Origin: a bacterium
GTDB lineage: Bacteria > Actinomycetota > Acidimicrobiia > Acidimicrobiales > Bin134
Length of the DNA: 64,000 nucleotides
Assembly (NCBI GenBank): GCA_026708015.1
Contig: JAPOVT010000022.1
Coordinates: 1-64,000, forward strand
Direction of reading: 5' to 3'
The notes under the pieces were generated by a model. It saw nothing but the letters and a program-made list of their open reading frames with translations, did not search any database and was not told the origin of the DNA. Each line of letters begins with the position of its first letter. Position 1 is the first letter of the stretch. The translations under genes and the position numbers were made by a program. Below, piece by piece: positions 34,474 through 43,778 of the stretch.

Positions 34474-34701
34474 GTGAGCGATATCGCAGCCTCTTTGCCT
34501 GTGGAGGTGCTGGATGCCGCGGCTTCGTCTCAGGATCGGGAAGAGTGGTCAGACCACAACATCCCCAAAACCGGCCCCGGCAATGGTGACTCTCGGCTCA
34601 CCCCTGAAGGACGCGATGCTCTGCTTGCCCTGGTAGAGAACGACGATCTTGGGAGATACCTGGACGACGTTTGCAGCGACGAGTCCGACCCAGGCCAGTA
34701 G
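34474..34701 (+). CDS. Small hypothetical protein
   Basis: 75-residue reading frame from a GTG, acidic (LTPEGRDALLALVENDDLGRYLDDVC near the end). TACGAT lies at 34462-34467, seven bases before the GTG, as expected for a leaderless actinobacterial gene; no convincing -35 accompanies it. No family recognised. It lies in a 900-bp debris-rich stretch between the MNT-HEPN gene and the CRISPR operon. Confidence 0.4.
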   Translation: MSDIAASLPVEVLDAAASSQDREEWSDHNIPKTGPGNGDSRLTPEGRDALLALVENDDLGRYLDDVCSDESDPGQ

Positions 34702-34783
34702 CAGCCGAGCTTCTCCGCGAATATTGGCGACGAATACGCCACGCGCCTGAGGTAGTGCGATGGCGCCGAATCCGCGATCTATA

Positions 34784-34969
34784 TCAACCCCCGCCAACCG
34801 GCCCTCGGTGATCCGACCCTGCTTCGAGAGCTTTGCTGGCTGCCTGTTGGGGCTTGTGCTCCTTCATCTCAGCCAAGGTTCGCTTCCGAAGCCCTGCGAG
34901 CCGCCGCGCGGCACCGGGCCGGGTAGCGACCTGCTCATATAACTGCCGGTAGCTCTTGGTGGAAGGCAT
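34784..34969 (-). pseudogene. N-terminal remnant of a HigA/XRE-type antitoxin
   Basis: Starting MPSTKSYRQLYEQVATRPG and continuing ARRLAGLRKRTLAEM, this matches the characteristic N-terminal arm of XRE-family antitoxins that accompany RelE/HigB toxins. The helix-turn-helix that should follow is missing; the frame runs into unrelated sequence and stops. No toxin gene is adjacent. Interpreted as a truncated antitoxin. Confidence 0.5.
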
Positions 34970-34984
34970 CGCCCTGAAGCCCAC

Positions 34985-35166
34985 CTTGGCTGCCAGCGGG
35001 CGACGATAGCCACCTGGTGTGAGGGAGAGGCGCTTTTGTGGCTGTATTCTGGCCCTTCCACCTGGGGATTTGCACTAGCTGGCCGTCAGGCGAGCGCATA
35101 TTGTCATCGCCTCTTGCTAGTTTGCCTCTCGCTAATCATTGACTTGCAAGAGAGGGAGAGGGCTTT
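34985..35166 (+). promoter_or_regulatory. Upstream region of the CRISPR-Cas operon
   Basis: About 180 bp before csb1, with no gene. It must contain the promoter of the seven-gene cas operon. A TTGACT lies at about 35140 but no matching -10 was recognised. The purine-rich GAGAGGGAGAGGG just before the ATG at 35167 is a strong ribosome binding site. Confidence 0.4.
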
Positions 35167-36378
35167 ATGACCCCACTGACGATGAGCATGCTGCGGGCGG
35201 CATGCGACGAAGATGCCAGCGATGGCGCGATTGTGCTGGATGCGGTGTTGGAACCGGTTGGAGGCCATGGCACGCCGGTCAATCCAGCCATCTACGCTGG
35301 CGTCCGATACCAGCACGACAAGCGGTGGGAGAGCTCCGATGCTTCTGAGCCAACCCCCGTAATCGTCATCGACAACGTGCCCTCGCAGGCCAACCGGCTT
35401 GAAGCAGCACTAGAGGACACCGCCGACGAAACTGGTGTTCCCCGCCTAGTGCTAAACCTTGCCGGAGAGGACTTCACCCACCTTCCTCCTCACTTGCCGC
35501 GCAGCTTGTCGAGCTTGCGCTGGCCGCATCGGAATGGGGATGCCTACTTGCGGGATGCCCTCCTAGGCGGCGAAGCGTTCGCCAAGTCTTCAATAGGGCG
35601 CTCGATCATTGATGCCACCGCGGATTCAGGCGGAGCTTTGGTTGCCTGGTTCCCTCAAGCCCTTCTGTATGGATTTTGGCAGTCCCACCTGGGAAATGAT
35701 CGATCTCAAGCCAAGCACGCTCGGGCGTGGGTATCGGAGATTGTCGGTTGGGACCCCGCAACGGGTGGGCAGCCCGAAGAACTGACCCGAACTCTGGGCG
35801 TCAAAGGGGACCCGTACAACATCGAGGACACGAATCGGGTCGACTTTGATGATGCCGACTTGCTCGGTAGCGGGTGGAAGTTCGTCGAAGGCGAGAAATC
35901 CGGCTCAAAGGATGGGAAAAAGGCCGGTGCCATTTCAAACATCGGGCATGGACAAGTACCTGCCGATTCTGGGTTGGCACCAGTTTCGTTCCGGCGAATC
36001 ACCCAGAGAGCCACCTTGTCATTTCCTCAGCTTCGCCGAGTCCGTCTGGGGAACGGATACTCCGACGAGCAAGATGCCGCGGCTCGCGTGCTTATCGCTG
36101 CGCTCGGCTTGCACGCACACCAATCAGCGTTTGGGCGGGCGTTTGCGCTCCGTTCGGGCACTGATCTGGTCGTGCAGCAGAGTGAATCTCGGCTCGACTC
36201 AACTGAGGTAGCTGTTGACGACTCCACAAGTTTGGTGAGGGAGGCACTCGAAGCAGCCCGAGCCGTTCTTGTCCCGACGGAGGGATGGGAGGCAGAACCG
36301 ATCTATCTGACTCCTAACAAAGGCTTGACCGCGGCGATCCGTGCGACTTGGCCCGACCTCGATAATGCGGAGGAGTAG
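35167..36378 (+). CDS. csb1: Type I-G CRISPR backbone protein Csb1 (Cas7 group)
   Basis: 403 residues. The sequence follows the Csb1/GSU0053 family: an early DAVLEPVGG segment, NPAIYAGVRYQ, IVIDNVPSQANRLEAAL, and a central TARTLGVKGDP-like stretch (LTRTLGVKGDPYN). Csb1 is the Cas7 RAMP of subtype I-G (formerly I-U) that polymerises along crRNA to form the interference complex backbone. First gene of the operon, two bases before csb2, with a strong ribosome binding site. Assignment depends on the family pattern and on the order csb1-csb2-cas3. Confidence 0.82.
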   Translation: MTPLTMSMLRAACDEDASDGAIVLDAVLEPVGGHGTPVNPAIYAGVRYQHDKRWESSDASEPTPVIVIDNVPSQANRLEAALEDTADETGVPRLVLNLAGEDFTHLPPHLPRSLSSLRWPHRNGDAYLRDALLGGEAFAKSSIGRSIIDATADSGGALVAWFPQALLYGFWQSHLGNDRSQAKHARAWVSEIVGWDPATGGQPEELTRTLGVKGDPYNIEDTNRVDFDDADLLGSGWKFVEGEKSGSKDGKKAGAISNIGHGQVPADSGLAPVSFRRITQRATLSFPQLRRVRLGNGYSDEQDAAARVLIAALGLHAHQSAFGRAFALRSGTDLVVQQSESRLDSTEVAVDDSTSLVREALEAARAVLVPTEGWEAEPIYLTPNKGLTAAIRATWPDLDNAEE

Positions 36379-36380
36379 GA

Positions 36381-37793
36381 GTGCTCGTCTTTGACATTGA
36401 GCTATTGCACGGCTCCTACCGAGCTGACCCCGACGGTTCTGCTCCAGCTGGCAGACAGACCAGTGGAGAATGGCCTCCCGCACCGTCTAGGCTCCTTGCA
36501 GCACTGATTGCCGCCGACGGCACCGGCAGCCAAACCAAACGCACAACTGGAGCTGAACTGGAGCAGCTGGCGGCAGCAGACCCGCCAATGATTCATGCCG
36601 ATCCCGATCCGCACCACCAGCCACTCGAAGAGCGGTATGTCGTCGGGCAAGACCGGGTCAGGAACCAGCAGCAGGAGTACGTGGCACGGACGGGGGTTTT
36701 GGTGCGACCAGGGGTCAGGGTCGCTCCCTGCAAACCACGTGTCCGATTTGTGTACGACGTTGAGATAGACGACAACGACTTGGCAGCTCTCCGGTACCGG
36801 GCTGCCCGCGTTGGGTACTTGGGATGTGCTGACTCGCCGGTCAATATCACCGTTGCACGTCTTGCTGGCCAATCGGTAGATGGAAGCGAAGACATGCTGT
36901 GGACGCCAGACCCAGATGGCCAGGAAATCGTCAACGTGCACGCAGCTGGCGACGTTGCCAGATGGGTAGCCGCCTTTGAAGCCTGGTCAAAGCATGGTGC
37001 AACTAGAAGCCAGACCCGGCGGTATCAACCCCGAGCCCATTATCGGCATCCCCTTGATCCACCCGCGGACACTCAGCTGGGCCGGGTTCCAGTTTGGCTT
37101 CGATTCCAAAGGCCGGTTTCAGGCCGGCGAGCAGCAGTTGTAGCCCACGGACTCAAGCAGGCAACACTCGCTCGGTATCAACGAGACCACGGCGACCCTG
37201 CTGGCTGGTTGCACGGCCACGTCAGCGAAGGCGAGTCCGATTATCAGCTTGCCCGGTTTCTCGCGCTGCCGAATATAGGACACCCCCATTCCGAGGGAAA
37301 GATCCACGGTGCGGCGGTTTGGGTGCCGAGAGGAGTTGAAGAGATTGACGTGCGCAATCTGGCCAGCACACTGTCTTCCATTCAGTCATTGTCATTGGCC
37401 GATGGCACCAGGATCACCGTAGACCGTTCCCGAAGAAGTTGGACCACAAACCCGCGGCGATGGCAAGGCCCCGCCCGTCGATGGGTGACCGCCCTCCCCG
37501 CAGTCAGTGATCGACATCAGCGGATTGACTCAACAGCGGTGATCCGTTGGTGTGAGCAAGCAGGACTTCCCAAGCCTGTTCAAATTCGGATCAGCCGGAA
37601 ACCCTTCCTGTCTGGAGGTGTAGACCTGCATCCCACCGAGACTCGTCGGCCCGGGCATACCCAGACCCGCCCGTATGCTCATGTGGGTCTTTTCTTTGAA
37701 AAGCCATTGACTGGACCTGTTGTGATTGGCTCCGCCCGCAGCTACGGACTCGGTCTTTGCGCTCCCTGTGATCCCAGGGAAGACCAGGCGTGA
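36381..37793 (+). CDS. csb2: Type I-G CRISPR protein Csb2 (Cas5-Cas6 fusion, GSU0054 family)
   Basis: 470 residues with GTG start. The N-terminal RAMP begins LVFDIELLHGSYRADP followed by EWPPAPSRLLAALIAA, a hallmark of Csb2. The C-terminus carries the glycine-rich RAMP loop IGSARSYGLGLC. Csb2 in subtype I-G is regarded as a fusion of Cas5 and Cas6, so it would hold the 5' handle and cut precursor crRNA within the repeat hairpin. Basic, Arg-rich segments fit RNA binding. Its stop overlaps the cas3 start (GTGA). Confidence 0.85.
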   Translation: MLVFDIELLHGSYRADPDGSAPAGRQTSGEWPPAPSRLLAALIAADGTGSQTKRTTGAELEQLAAADPPMIHADPDPHHQPLEERYVVGQDRVRNQQQEYVARTGVLVRPGVRVAPCKPRVRFVYDVEIDDNDLAALRYRAARVGYLGCADSPVNITVARLAGQSVDGSEDMLWTPDPDGQEIVNVHAAGDVARWVAAFEAWSKHGATRSQTRRYQPRAHYRHPLDPPADTQLGRVPVWLRFQRPVSGRRAAVVAHGLKQATLARYQRDHGDPAGWLHGHVSEGESDYQLARFLALPNIGHPHSEGKIHGAAVWVPRGVEEIDVRNLASTLSSIQSLSLADGTRITVDRSRRSWTTNPRRWQGPARRWVTALPAVSDRHQRIDSTAVIRWCEQAGLPKPVQIRISRKPFLSGGVDLHPTETRRPGHTQTRPYAHVGLFFEKPLTGPVVIGSARSYGLGLCAPCDPREDQA

Positions 37794-40648
37794 GTATCCC
37801 GGATTGCCCAGGGTTCAGCGATTGGTACCGGTCAATCCATAAGCGTGATCCATTCCCATGGCAAGCGCGATTGGCCAAGCAGGTCGCCGCGACTGGTGAG
37901 TGGCCGGAGCTGATCGGTATTCCAACCGGACTAGGCAAAACAGCTTGTCTCGACATTGCGATTTGGGCACTGGCCAGCCAAGCGGACAGGGATCCACGAG
38001 ATCGCACGGTTCCTACCAGAATTTGGTGGGTTGTGAACCGCCGAAACCTGGTCGACGACACCTACCGACATGCATTGAGGCTTGAAGCGCTGCTTGCCGA
38101 CCCGGAAACTCTCCACAACATTGAGTGTGACGGCACAACCATGCCTGTTGGAGGCCTACACGGAAAGGCAGCGGCAACTGTCCAAGCCGTGGCAGCCCGA
38201 CTTAGACACCTCTCCGGCATGGGCCTGCCATTGCAGGCATGTCGTCTTCGCGGCGGTGACTCGCACAACCGGCCAAGACATCCAGCACAGCCAGCGATCA
38301 TCTGCTCCACCATCCCTATGTATGGATCGCGAGTGCTGTTCAGAGGGTATGGGTCATCGAGGTCGATGCGGCCAATCGACGCTGCTCTTGCGGGAGTCGA
38401 CAGCCTCGTCCTGCTTGACGAGGCCCATTTGGCTCAGCCGCTTCGTTTGCTTCTTGACGCAATTAGCGGTAGCTACAGCCTTGGGGCGGGTATCGAGCAT
38501 GCATTGCCAGCTCAGAGAATGAGTCCCGTGGTTGTCGCCCTTACCGCGACAGGTGAAACACCGGGTAACCGGTTCGACCTTGATGAAGCAGATCGCGATG
38601 ACAATGAGATCGTGAAGCGCCTTGAGGCCTCGAAGCCGTTGAGCATTCCCGGCATTGCTCAAGGCGATCCGGCTAAACCCATTGCAACGGCGACCAAGGA
38701 ATTGCTCGACACTTTGGACGCCGGGGGTTCCTACGGGATTCTGGTCTTTGCCAATACGCCAAAGACAGCGCTATCGGTGGCGAGGGCATTGAGATCACGC
38801 CGCGACTGTGAAGTAGTCGTCGCTACCGGAAGAACCCGTGGTTTTGAGGCGAAGAAGGCGGTCGAAGCGATCACTTCCCGAATGTCGGCTGGCCAAATGC
38901 CAGAACGGCTTGGGGGCTCAATCGACAGGCATCTGGTTGTCGTCGCTACGCAGACCCTCGAGGTTGGGGCTGATCTCGACGCCGACTACATGATCACCGA
39001 AGCATGCGGGGTTCGCGCGCTGGCCCAGCGTCTCGGCCGCTTGAACCGTCTCGGCAGGCGCGCGCACGCCCGAGGGGTGTATGTGCATGTCGAGCCCAAA
39101 GACAGGCAGTGGCCTGTTTACGGTGATGAGCCGGTCAGAGTGCTCGAACTGCTTGATGCTTCTCGTGGCTTCGATGAGAAGGTCGATATGTCCCCCGGGA
39201 ATGTTGGCGCAGTTCTTGGCGACCTGCCCCCAGAAGCCCTGGACGTCCCAGTCCTCGCTGAGGCATTGCTATGGGAATGGGTCAAGACGAGCACCCCACC
39301 TCCTGGCGAAGCACCTGTCGAGCCATATTTCTCCGGGTTGCTTGACAGCGATCTGGATGTCGACGTTGTCTGGCGAGCCCATGTCCCCGAGTCCGGGGAC
39401 AAGATCTGGCCTCGTATCTCACCCGATGAGATTGTCTCAGTCCCCGTTGGTGAAGCCAGAAAGGAACTTGCAGGTGCTAACTGCATCCGGGTTGGTTCAG
39501 ATCAAGCCACCGCTGAGCAAATTGCTGTGGGTGACAACGGCAGTCTCGTCCTATGTCCTGGAGACACGATCGTTGTGGGCTGCGAGGCGGCCAAACTCGA
39601 CCAAAGCGGCCACTGGGACCCTGTCTGGAATGAGCTTGCACTGGATGCTTCCATTCTTGACAATGGCCTCGTAATTTCCGATGAGGCTCTTTCAGGCATC
39701 TATGGAGCAGTACCTGAAGGCCCCAAGGCCGCTATGGCAGATCTCGTCAGACTCCTTGACCCCCGTGTGGAAGCCGAACCTGCTGATCTTTCTTCGGCCG
39801 CAAATGGGCTCTGCGCCGAGCTTGAAGAAAGCGGTGCACCTCCATCATTTTCCAATGAGGAGTGGGAGAAGTTTCTCCAGGGGTTGAGGACCGGCATGGC
39901 CGACAGGGGAATTCGACATGCGGTTGTCGAACCCGTTGGCGAAGCTCCGCGATTGCCTGTCCCCCCTGTCGAAGAACGCCAGAATGGCAACCAGCAGGTG
40001 AGCTTCGACGAGTATGACGAACTCTCAATTGCCGATCCCGTGAGTTTGAAAGCCCACGGCGATGATGCCGCGAAGACGGCGAGACGTATCGCCGACGCAA
40101 TGGGCGTTACCCCTAGCACTGCCAAGCTAATTGAAGAAGCAGCTCGGACCCACGACATCGGCAAAGCTGATACTCGGTTTCAGAGTTGGCTTGACCCCGG
40201 CCAAGACCACTCCAGCGCTTTGGCGAAGTCGGAGGTCCCGAGATCACGATGGGAGCACAGCCGCGCAGCATCTGGATGGCCTAGCGGAGGTCGTCATGAG
40301 GAGCTGTCACGTCGGCTTGCCTCTGCCTGGCTGGCCCACGGCAGTCACAATTTCCACGAGGATGAGCAGAACCTCTTGCTGCACCTGGTTGTAGCTCACC
40401 ATGGTCGTGGTCGGCCTCTGGTCGCTCCTGTTGAAGATCCGACTGGCACCAAAGTCACCTATCAGATTGACGGCCACGATGTGATTGCCGACGCCGATCT
40501 CTCAACCGTGGACTGGGAGCAGCCCATCAGGTTCGCCTCATTGAACAGGCTGTACGGCTGCTGGGGACTCGCCCTGCTCGAAGCAATCGTTCGCCAAGCC
40601 GACCACCTCGTATCGGCAGCGGCCGAAACAGCATTGGAAATCCGATGA
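37790..40648 (+). CDS. cas3: Cas3 helicase-nuclease with C-terminal HD domain (type I-G)
   Basis: 952 residues. Helicase first: Walker A PTGLGKTAC (about residue 44-52), DEAH box LVLLDEAH (about 207-214), motif III ALTATG, and motif VI QRLGRLNRLGR. The HD nuclease is at the C-terminus: ARTHDIGKAD (His-Asp at about 788), with a later WEHSRAAS and VVAHHGRG. The order helicase-then-HD, the reverse of common Cas3, is typical of type I-G. It unwinds and degrades target DNA after recruitment. GTG start overlaps csb2; its stop overlaps the next start (ATGA). Confidence 0.92.
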   Translation: MSIPDCPGFSDWYRSIHKRDPFPWQARLAKQVAATGEWPELIGIPTGLGKTACLDIAIWALASQADRDPRDRTVPTRIWWVVNRRNLVDDTYRHALRLEALLADPETLHNIECDGTTMPVGGLHGKAAATVQAVAARLRHLSGMGLPLQACRLRGGDSHNRPRHPAQPAIICSTIPMYGSRVLFRGYGSSRSMRPIDAALAGVDSLVLLDEAHLAQPLRLLLDAISGSYSLGAGIEHALPAQRMSPVVVALTATGETPGNRFDLDEADRDDNEIVKRLEASKPLSIPGIAQGDPAKPIATATKELLDTLDAGGSYGILVFANTPKTALSVARALRSRRDCEVVVATGRTRGFEAKKAVEAITSRMSAGQMPERLGGSIDRHLVVVATQTLEVGADLDADYMITEACGVRALAQRLGRLNRLGRRAHARGVYVHVEPKDRQWPVYGDEPVRVLELLDASRGFDEKVDMSPGNVGAVLGDLPPEALDVPVLAEALLWEWVKTSTPPPGEAPVEPYFSGLLDSDLDVDVVWRAHVPESGDKIWPRISPDEIVSVPVGEARKELAGANCIRVGSDQATAEQIAVGDNGSLVLCPGDTIVVGCEAAKLDQSGHWDPVWNELALDASILDNGLVISDEALSGIYGAVPEGPKAAMADLVRLLDPRVEAEPADLSSAANGLCAELEESGAPPSFSNEEWEKFLQGLRTGMADRGIRHAVVEPVGEAPRLPVPPVEERQNGNQQVSFDEYDELSIADPVSLKAHGDDAAKTARRIADAMGVTPSTAKLIEEAARTHDIGKADTRFQSWLDPGQDHSSALAKSEVPRSRWEHSRAASGWPSGGRHEELSRRLASAWLAHGSHNFHEDEQNLLLHLVVAHHGRGRPLVAPVEDPTGTKVTYQIDGHDVIADADLSTVDWEQPIRFASLNRLYGCWGLALLEAIVRQADHLVSAAAETALEIR

Positions 40649-41631
40649 GCAGCGATTTGACCCGCGAATGTCCTGGACTGCCCGCCGAATGGATCAACGG
40701 CTGGTTGGCCGCTTTAGGGACCACCGTACTAGACCCAGAAATCAGGCTCAGATGGACATCCGATCCATCCCCTATCGCCGTCCTCCATCATCCTTGCAAG
40801 GAACCAGCGGTCGCGATAGCTGAAGCATGGCCGAGCAGGAGGCGTCTAGAAGAAATGCCTTTGGCAAGAGACTTCGAGGGTTGTTCCCCGCTGGAGCGAC
40901 AAGTCCCCGTCGGTACTTTCGTTGAACGGGTAGTGCTCAGTCGGGGACATTCAGATGCCTGGACCTTGACCTCATCGCTGACCGATCTGGCCATCGATTC
41001 TGGTAGAGCGTCTCACGCTCCATTCGACCCCGCTGGCCCGGGGACCATCAAATGGCTTCATCATCGTCTCTTGAAGATCTCCGGTCATCTTGCTCAAGAT
41101 GACTCAGATGCACTCGGCGTAGCCATCGAGAAGGCCATTGACGGTATCTCGGTTCCGGTCAGGGATAACGGTCTTGGATTTGACATATCTCGACTCCCTG
41201 ACCGAGCACGAGAGGGTGTTCACATCATGGTAGAGCCGGTTGTCGAAGTTCTCGCCTTCTTCGGCCTGGCCCTGTTGCCGGTTCGTGGTGACGGCCTCCG
41301 ACAACGCCAAGGACGCGCCAGGCAGAGGGGACATGGTATCGGAGGTCGCCAAGAGAATACCTTCGTTTGGCCTGCATGGAATCAGCCCCTCGATCGGTGG
41401 GGGATTGACGCGCTGCTCGATGCCTGGCACCAATCATGGAAGCCTCACAAAGCAGATGAAGGCCTGGTGTGGCGTACGAGTCGCCTCGACTGGGACAGGC
41501 TAGGGATTCATGCAGGCTGGACGACCAAGCCTTACAGGCCTACTGCTAGGGCCGACAGCACCAGAGGATTCAGCAGTCAACGAATTCAGCCAGGCCGCCC
41601 GCGTCGCCAATTCAGGAGATCACCGAACTAG
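40645..41631 (+). CDS. Csb3-like candidate large subunit (Cas8g2 group) of type I-G
   Basis: 328 residues between cas3 and cas4, the slot for the Cas8-like subunit. It lacks the size of Csx17 (roughly twice as long) and better fits the short Csb3/Cas8g2 variant of subtype I-G. Recognisable blocks are EWINGWLAALG at the N-terminus, VEPVVEVLAFFGLALLPVRG in the middle and a Trp-rich FVWPAWNQPLDRWGIDALL segment. The role would be PAM recognition and R-loop support. The C-terminal 40 residues are Arg-rich and low in order. No motif proves the assignment; position and length carry it. Confidence 0.6.
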   Translation: MSSDLTRECPGLPAEWINGWLAALGTTVLDPEIRLRWTSDPSPIAVLHHPCKEPAVAIAEAWPSRRRLEEMPLARDFEGCSPLERQVPVGTFVERVVLSRGHSDAWTLTSSLTDLAIDSGRASHAPFDPAGPGTIKWLHHRLLKISGHLAQDDSDALGVAIEKAIDGISVPVRDNGLGFDISRLPDRAREGVHIMVEPVVEVLAFFGLALLPVRGDGLRQRQGRARQRGHGIGGRQENTFVWPAWNQPLDRWGIDALLDAWHQSWKPHKADEGLVWRTSRLDWDRLGIHAGWTTKPYRPTARADSTRGFSSQRIQPGRPRRQFRRSPN

Positions 41632-41633
41632 AT

Positions 41634-42254
41634 ATGGGCGATCCAGAGATTGCGGTAGTTCCCATTTCCGCTATTGAGCACTTCGAATATTGTCCGCGTC
41701 AGTGTGCTCTCATCCATGTTGACGGTATCTGGGCTGACAACCCGCACACTGTGCGGGGAGCAAGAGCTCACCGCCGTACGGACGATCCCACGAAGTCTCG
41801 CAAAGAACGCAGTAAACAGGTGTTGCGGGCAGTGCCGCTTTGGTCGGAGCAATACGGATTGTCAGGTCGAGCGGATGTTGTTGAGATCGGTGAGGAAGGC
41901 GCTGTTCTACCGGTTGAGCACAAGTCCGGTGTTCGGCATGGCATTACGGCAGACCTCCAAGTGTGTGCCCAGGCGATCTGTTTGGAGGAAATGCTCGGCA
42001 CCTCCATTTCTGAGGCTGCGATCTGGTACGGCGGGCCGCGACGCAGATTTCGGGTAGACTTAACATCGGAGCTTCGTCGAAGAACCGTCTATACCATCGG
42101 AGCAATCCGACAGCAGTTGGTGGGGGGCATCCTGCCGCACGCGCCGAATGACAGTCGTTGCTCTCAATGCCAGCTTCGGCACCATTGCCTGCCTGAGATT
42201 TCTGCCAATACTGCTGATGTTGCTGTGTACCTCCACCAAGTGCTCTACGTATGA
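41634..42254 (+). CDS. cas4: Cas4 PD-(D/E)XK exonuclease
   Basis: 206 residues. The N-terminal Cys of the iron-sulfur cluster lies in YCPRQCAL (about residue 19) and three more in CSQCQLRHHC at the C-terminus (about 176-186). The RecB-like nuclease core has GRADVVEIGEEGAVLPVEHKSG, including the Asp, Glu and Lys. Cas4 trims prespacers and helps select the PAM during adaptation. In most type I-G loci cas4 is fused to cas1; here it is separate but overlaps the cas1 start by four bases. Confidence 0.9.
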   Translation: MGDPEIAVVPISAIEHFEYCPRQCALIHVDGIWADNPHTVRGARAHRRTDDPTKSRKERSKQVLRAVPLWSEQYGLSGRADVVEIGEEGAVLPVEHKSGVRHGITADLQVCAQAICLEEMLGTSISEAAIWYGGPRRRFRVDLTSELRRRTVYTIGAIRQQLVGGILPHAPNDSRCSQCQLRHHCLPEISANTADVAVYLHQVLYV

Positions 42255-43306
42255 CGGAACCCTTCGACGTAGCCGGTGCAGACGAGGGCAGGACACAGAA
42301 CACGGTTTACTCAATCGAGTATCAGACGAGGATCAAGTACAAGAAGGGCTCGCTGCTCGTATCCACTCTTGAGCAGAATCGTCGGATACCCCTCGAAGCA
42401 GTCGACGCTGTGGTGATGTTCGCAGGGCACATCACCACAGATGCCATTGCTGAGTGCGTCCGCAGGAAGGTTCGGGTGTCGGTTTTGACTAGAGGTGGGA
42501 AGATCAGGTTCATCGCCGGCGGGCCTATCGTTGGAAATGTCCACCTGCGTGCGGCACATCACGCGGTTGCAAGCGACGAGGCAGCCGCCATCGGCGCAGC
42601 CCGACTCATCGTTGCTGCGAAAATCCGCAACAGCGCCACAGTTCTTCGTCGATGGGCACGCGACCATTCTGATATCGAAACTTCGGCTCAGCTTCGAGAC
42701 CGCAGCGACCAGGTATTGCGGCGTGTGGAGAGGATTTCCTCATCAGGTGACCGCGACGCGCTCCGAGGTATAGAAGGCGATGCTGCCCGAATCTATTTCA
42801 ACGGTCTCGCAGAGGCACTTGGAACGAGCAACCTCGGGTTTAGCGGAAGATCCAGGCGGCCACCCCGTGACCCAGCCAATGCAGCAATGTCCTTTTGCTA
42901 CGGCCTGGTTACTTCCGAAACCGCTGGGGCATGCGACGCCATTGGACTGGACCCCCAAGTCGGGTTCTTGCACCAAGCTCTGCGTGCTGGGCGCCCGTCG
43001 TTGGCTCTTGATCTGACAGAAGAGCTCAGAGCGCTGACCGACCGCTTCGTGGTCTCTTCGATTCGACGAGGCCAGATCACCTCTGAGCACTTCACTGAGA
43101 CTCCTGGTGGTGCCTTCTATCTGACCGATGAAGGACGTCGATGCCTGATCGGTCTGTGGGAAGATCACAAGAACGTTGTACTGCATCATGGAGTTCTTGG
43201 GCGTCCTGTTCAGCGGTGGGCGATCCCAACTACTCAAACTACTCTCATGGCCAGATGGCTTCGAGGTGATCTACCCGGCTATCCGCCGTTCTTACTTGAG
43301 GACTGA
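42251..43306 (+). CDS. cas1: Cas1 integrase
   Basis: 351 residues. The catalytic triad is identifiable as Glu in EGDAARIYF (about residue 175), His in GFLHQAL (about 240) and Asp in LALDLTEE (about 254). N-terminal beta domain includes GSLLVSTLEQNRRIPLEAVD. With Cas2 it integrates new spacers at the leader end. ATG overlaps the cas4 stop; cas2 begins four bases after its stop. Confidence 0.93.
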   Translation: MTEPFDVAGADEGRTQNTVYSIEYQTRIKYKKGSLLVSTLEQNRRIPLEAVDAVVMFAGHITTDAIAECVRRKVRVSVLTRGGKIRFIAGGPIVGNVHLRAAHHAVASDEAAAIGAARLIVAAKIRNSATVLRRWARDHSDIETSAQLRDRSDQVLRRVERISSSGDRDALRGIEGDAARIYFNGLAEALGTSNLGFSGRSRRPPRDPANAAMSFCYGLVTSETAGACDAIGLDPQVGFLHQALRAGRPSLALDLTEELRALTDRFVVSSIRRGQITSEHFTETPGGAFYLTDEGRRCLIGLWEDHKNVVLHHGVLGRPVQRWAIPTTQTTLMARWLRGDLPGYPPFLLED

Positions 43307-43309
43307 ACT

Positions 43310-43603
43310 GTGGATGTTGTTGTTACCTACGACATTGCCGATACAGATACCTCAGATGGAGCGGCTCGGCTGCGCCGGATTGCTGATGTCTGCTCCTCTT
43401 ACGGAGAGCGCGCTCAGCTGTCAGTTTTTGAATGCCGCCTGACCCCAGAATCACACGCCCGGATGATTGGCGAACTGTTCGACGTCATTGACCCGAATCT
43501 CGATAGCGTCATCATCTACCGTGTGAATGGCAATCTGCACGACAGCCGCACAGTCATCGGAATCGACAGACCTCACCGGCTCGGCGACACCTGGATCGTG
43601 TGA
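43310..43603 (+). CDS. cas2: Cas2
   Basis: 97 residues, GTG start. Ferredoxin-like fold visible as VVVTYDIAD, RIADVCSSYGERAQLSVFEC and NLDSVIIYRVNG. It bridges two Cas1 dimers in the spacer integration complex. Last gene of the operon, and the array leader begins right after its stop. Confidence 0.92.
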   Translation: MDVVVTYDIADTDTSDGAARLRRIADVCSSYGERAQLSVFECRLTPESHARMIGELFDVIDPNLDSVIIYRVNGNLHDSRTVIGIDRPHRLGDTWIV

Positions 43604-43778
43604 CCAAGCAAGAGCTGTCACCTGTTGGAGATATTCTCTCTAGTGGTTTCTCGCAAGCAAGTGAGAACCTCCAGTGATCCTTGACAACCAAAGAGAGCAA
43701 AAGACCATTACGGCCAAAATCACACCATTCCTCCAATCACGAAATCCGGTCGCAAACATCGGAAATCAAGATGGGGGG
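43604..43778 (+). promoter_or_regulatory. CRISPR leader
   Basis: About 175 bp between cas2 and the first repeat, AT-richer than its surroundings. TTGACA at 43681-43686 is a good -35 box, though the -10 candidate about 19 bases on (CATTAC) is weak. An inverted repeat (GGTTTCTC...GAGAACC, 43645-43669) lies in the upstream part. It should direct transcription of the array on the plus strand and mark the insertion site for new spacers. Confidence 0.7.
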
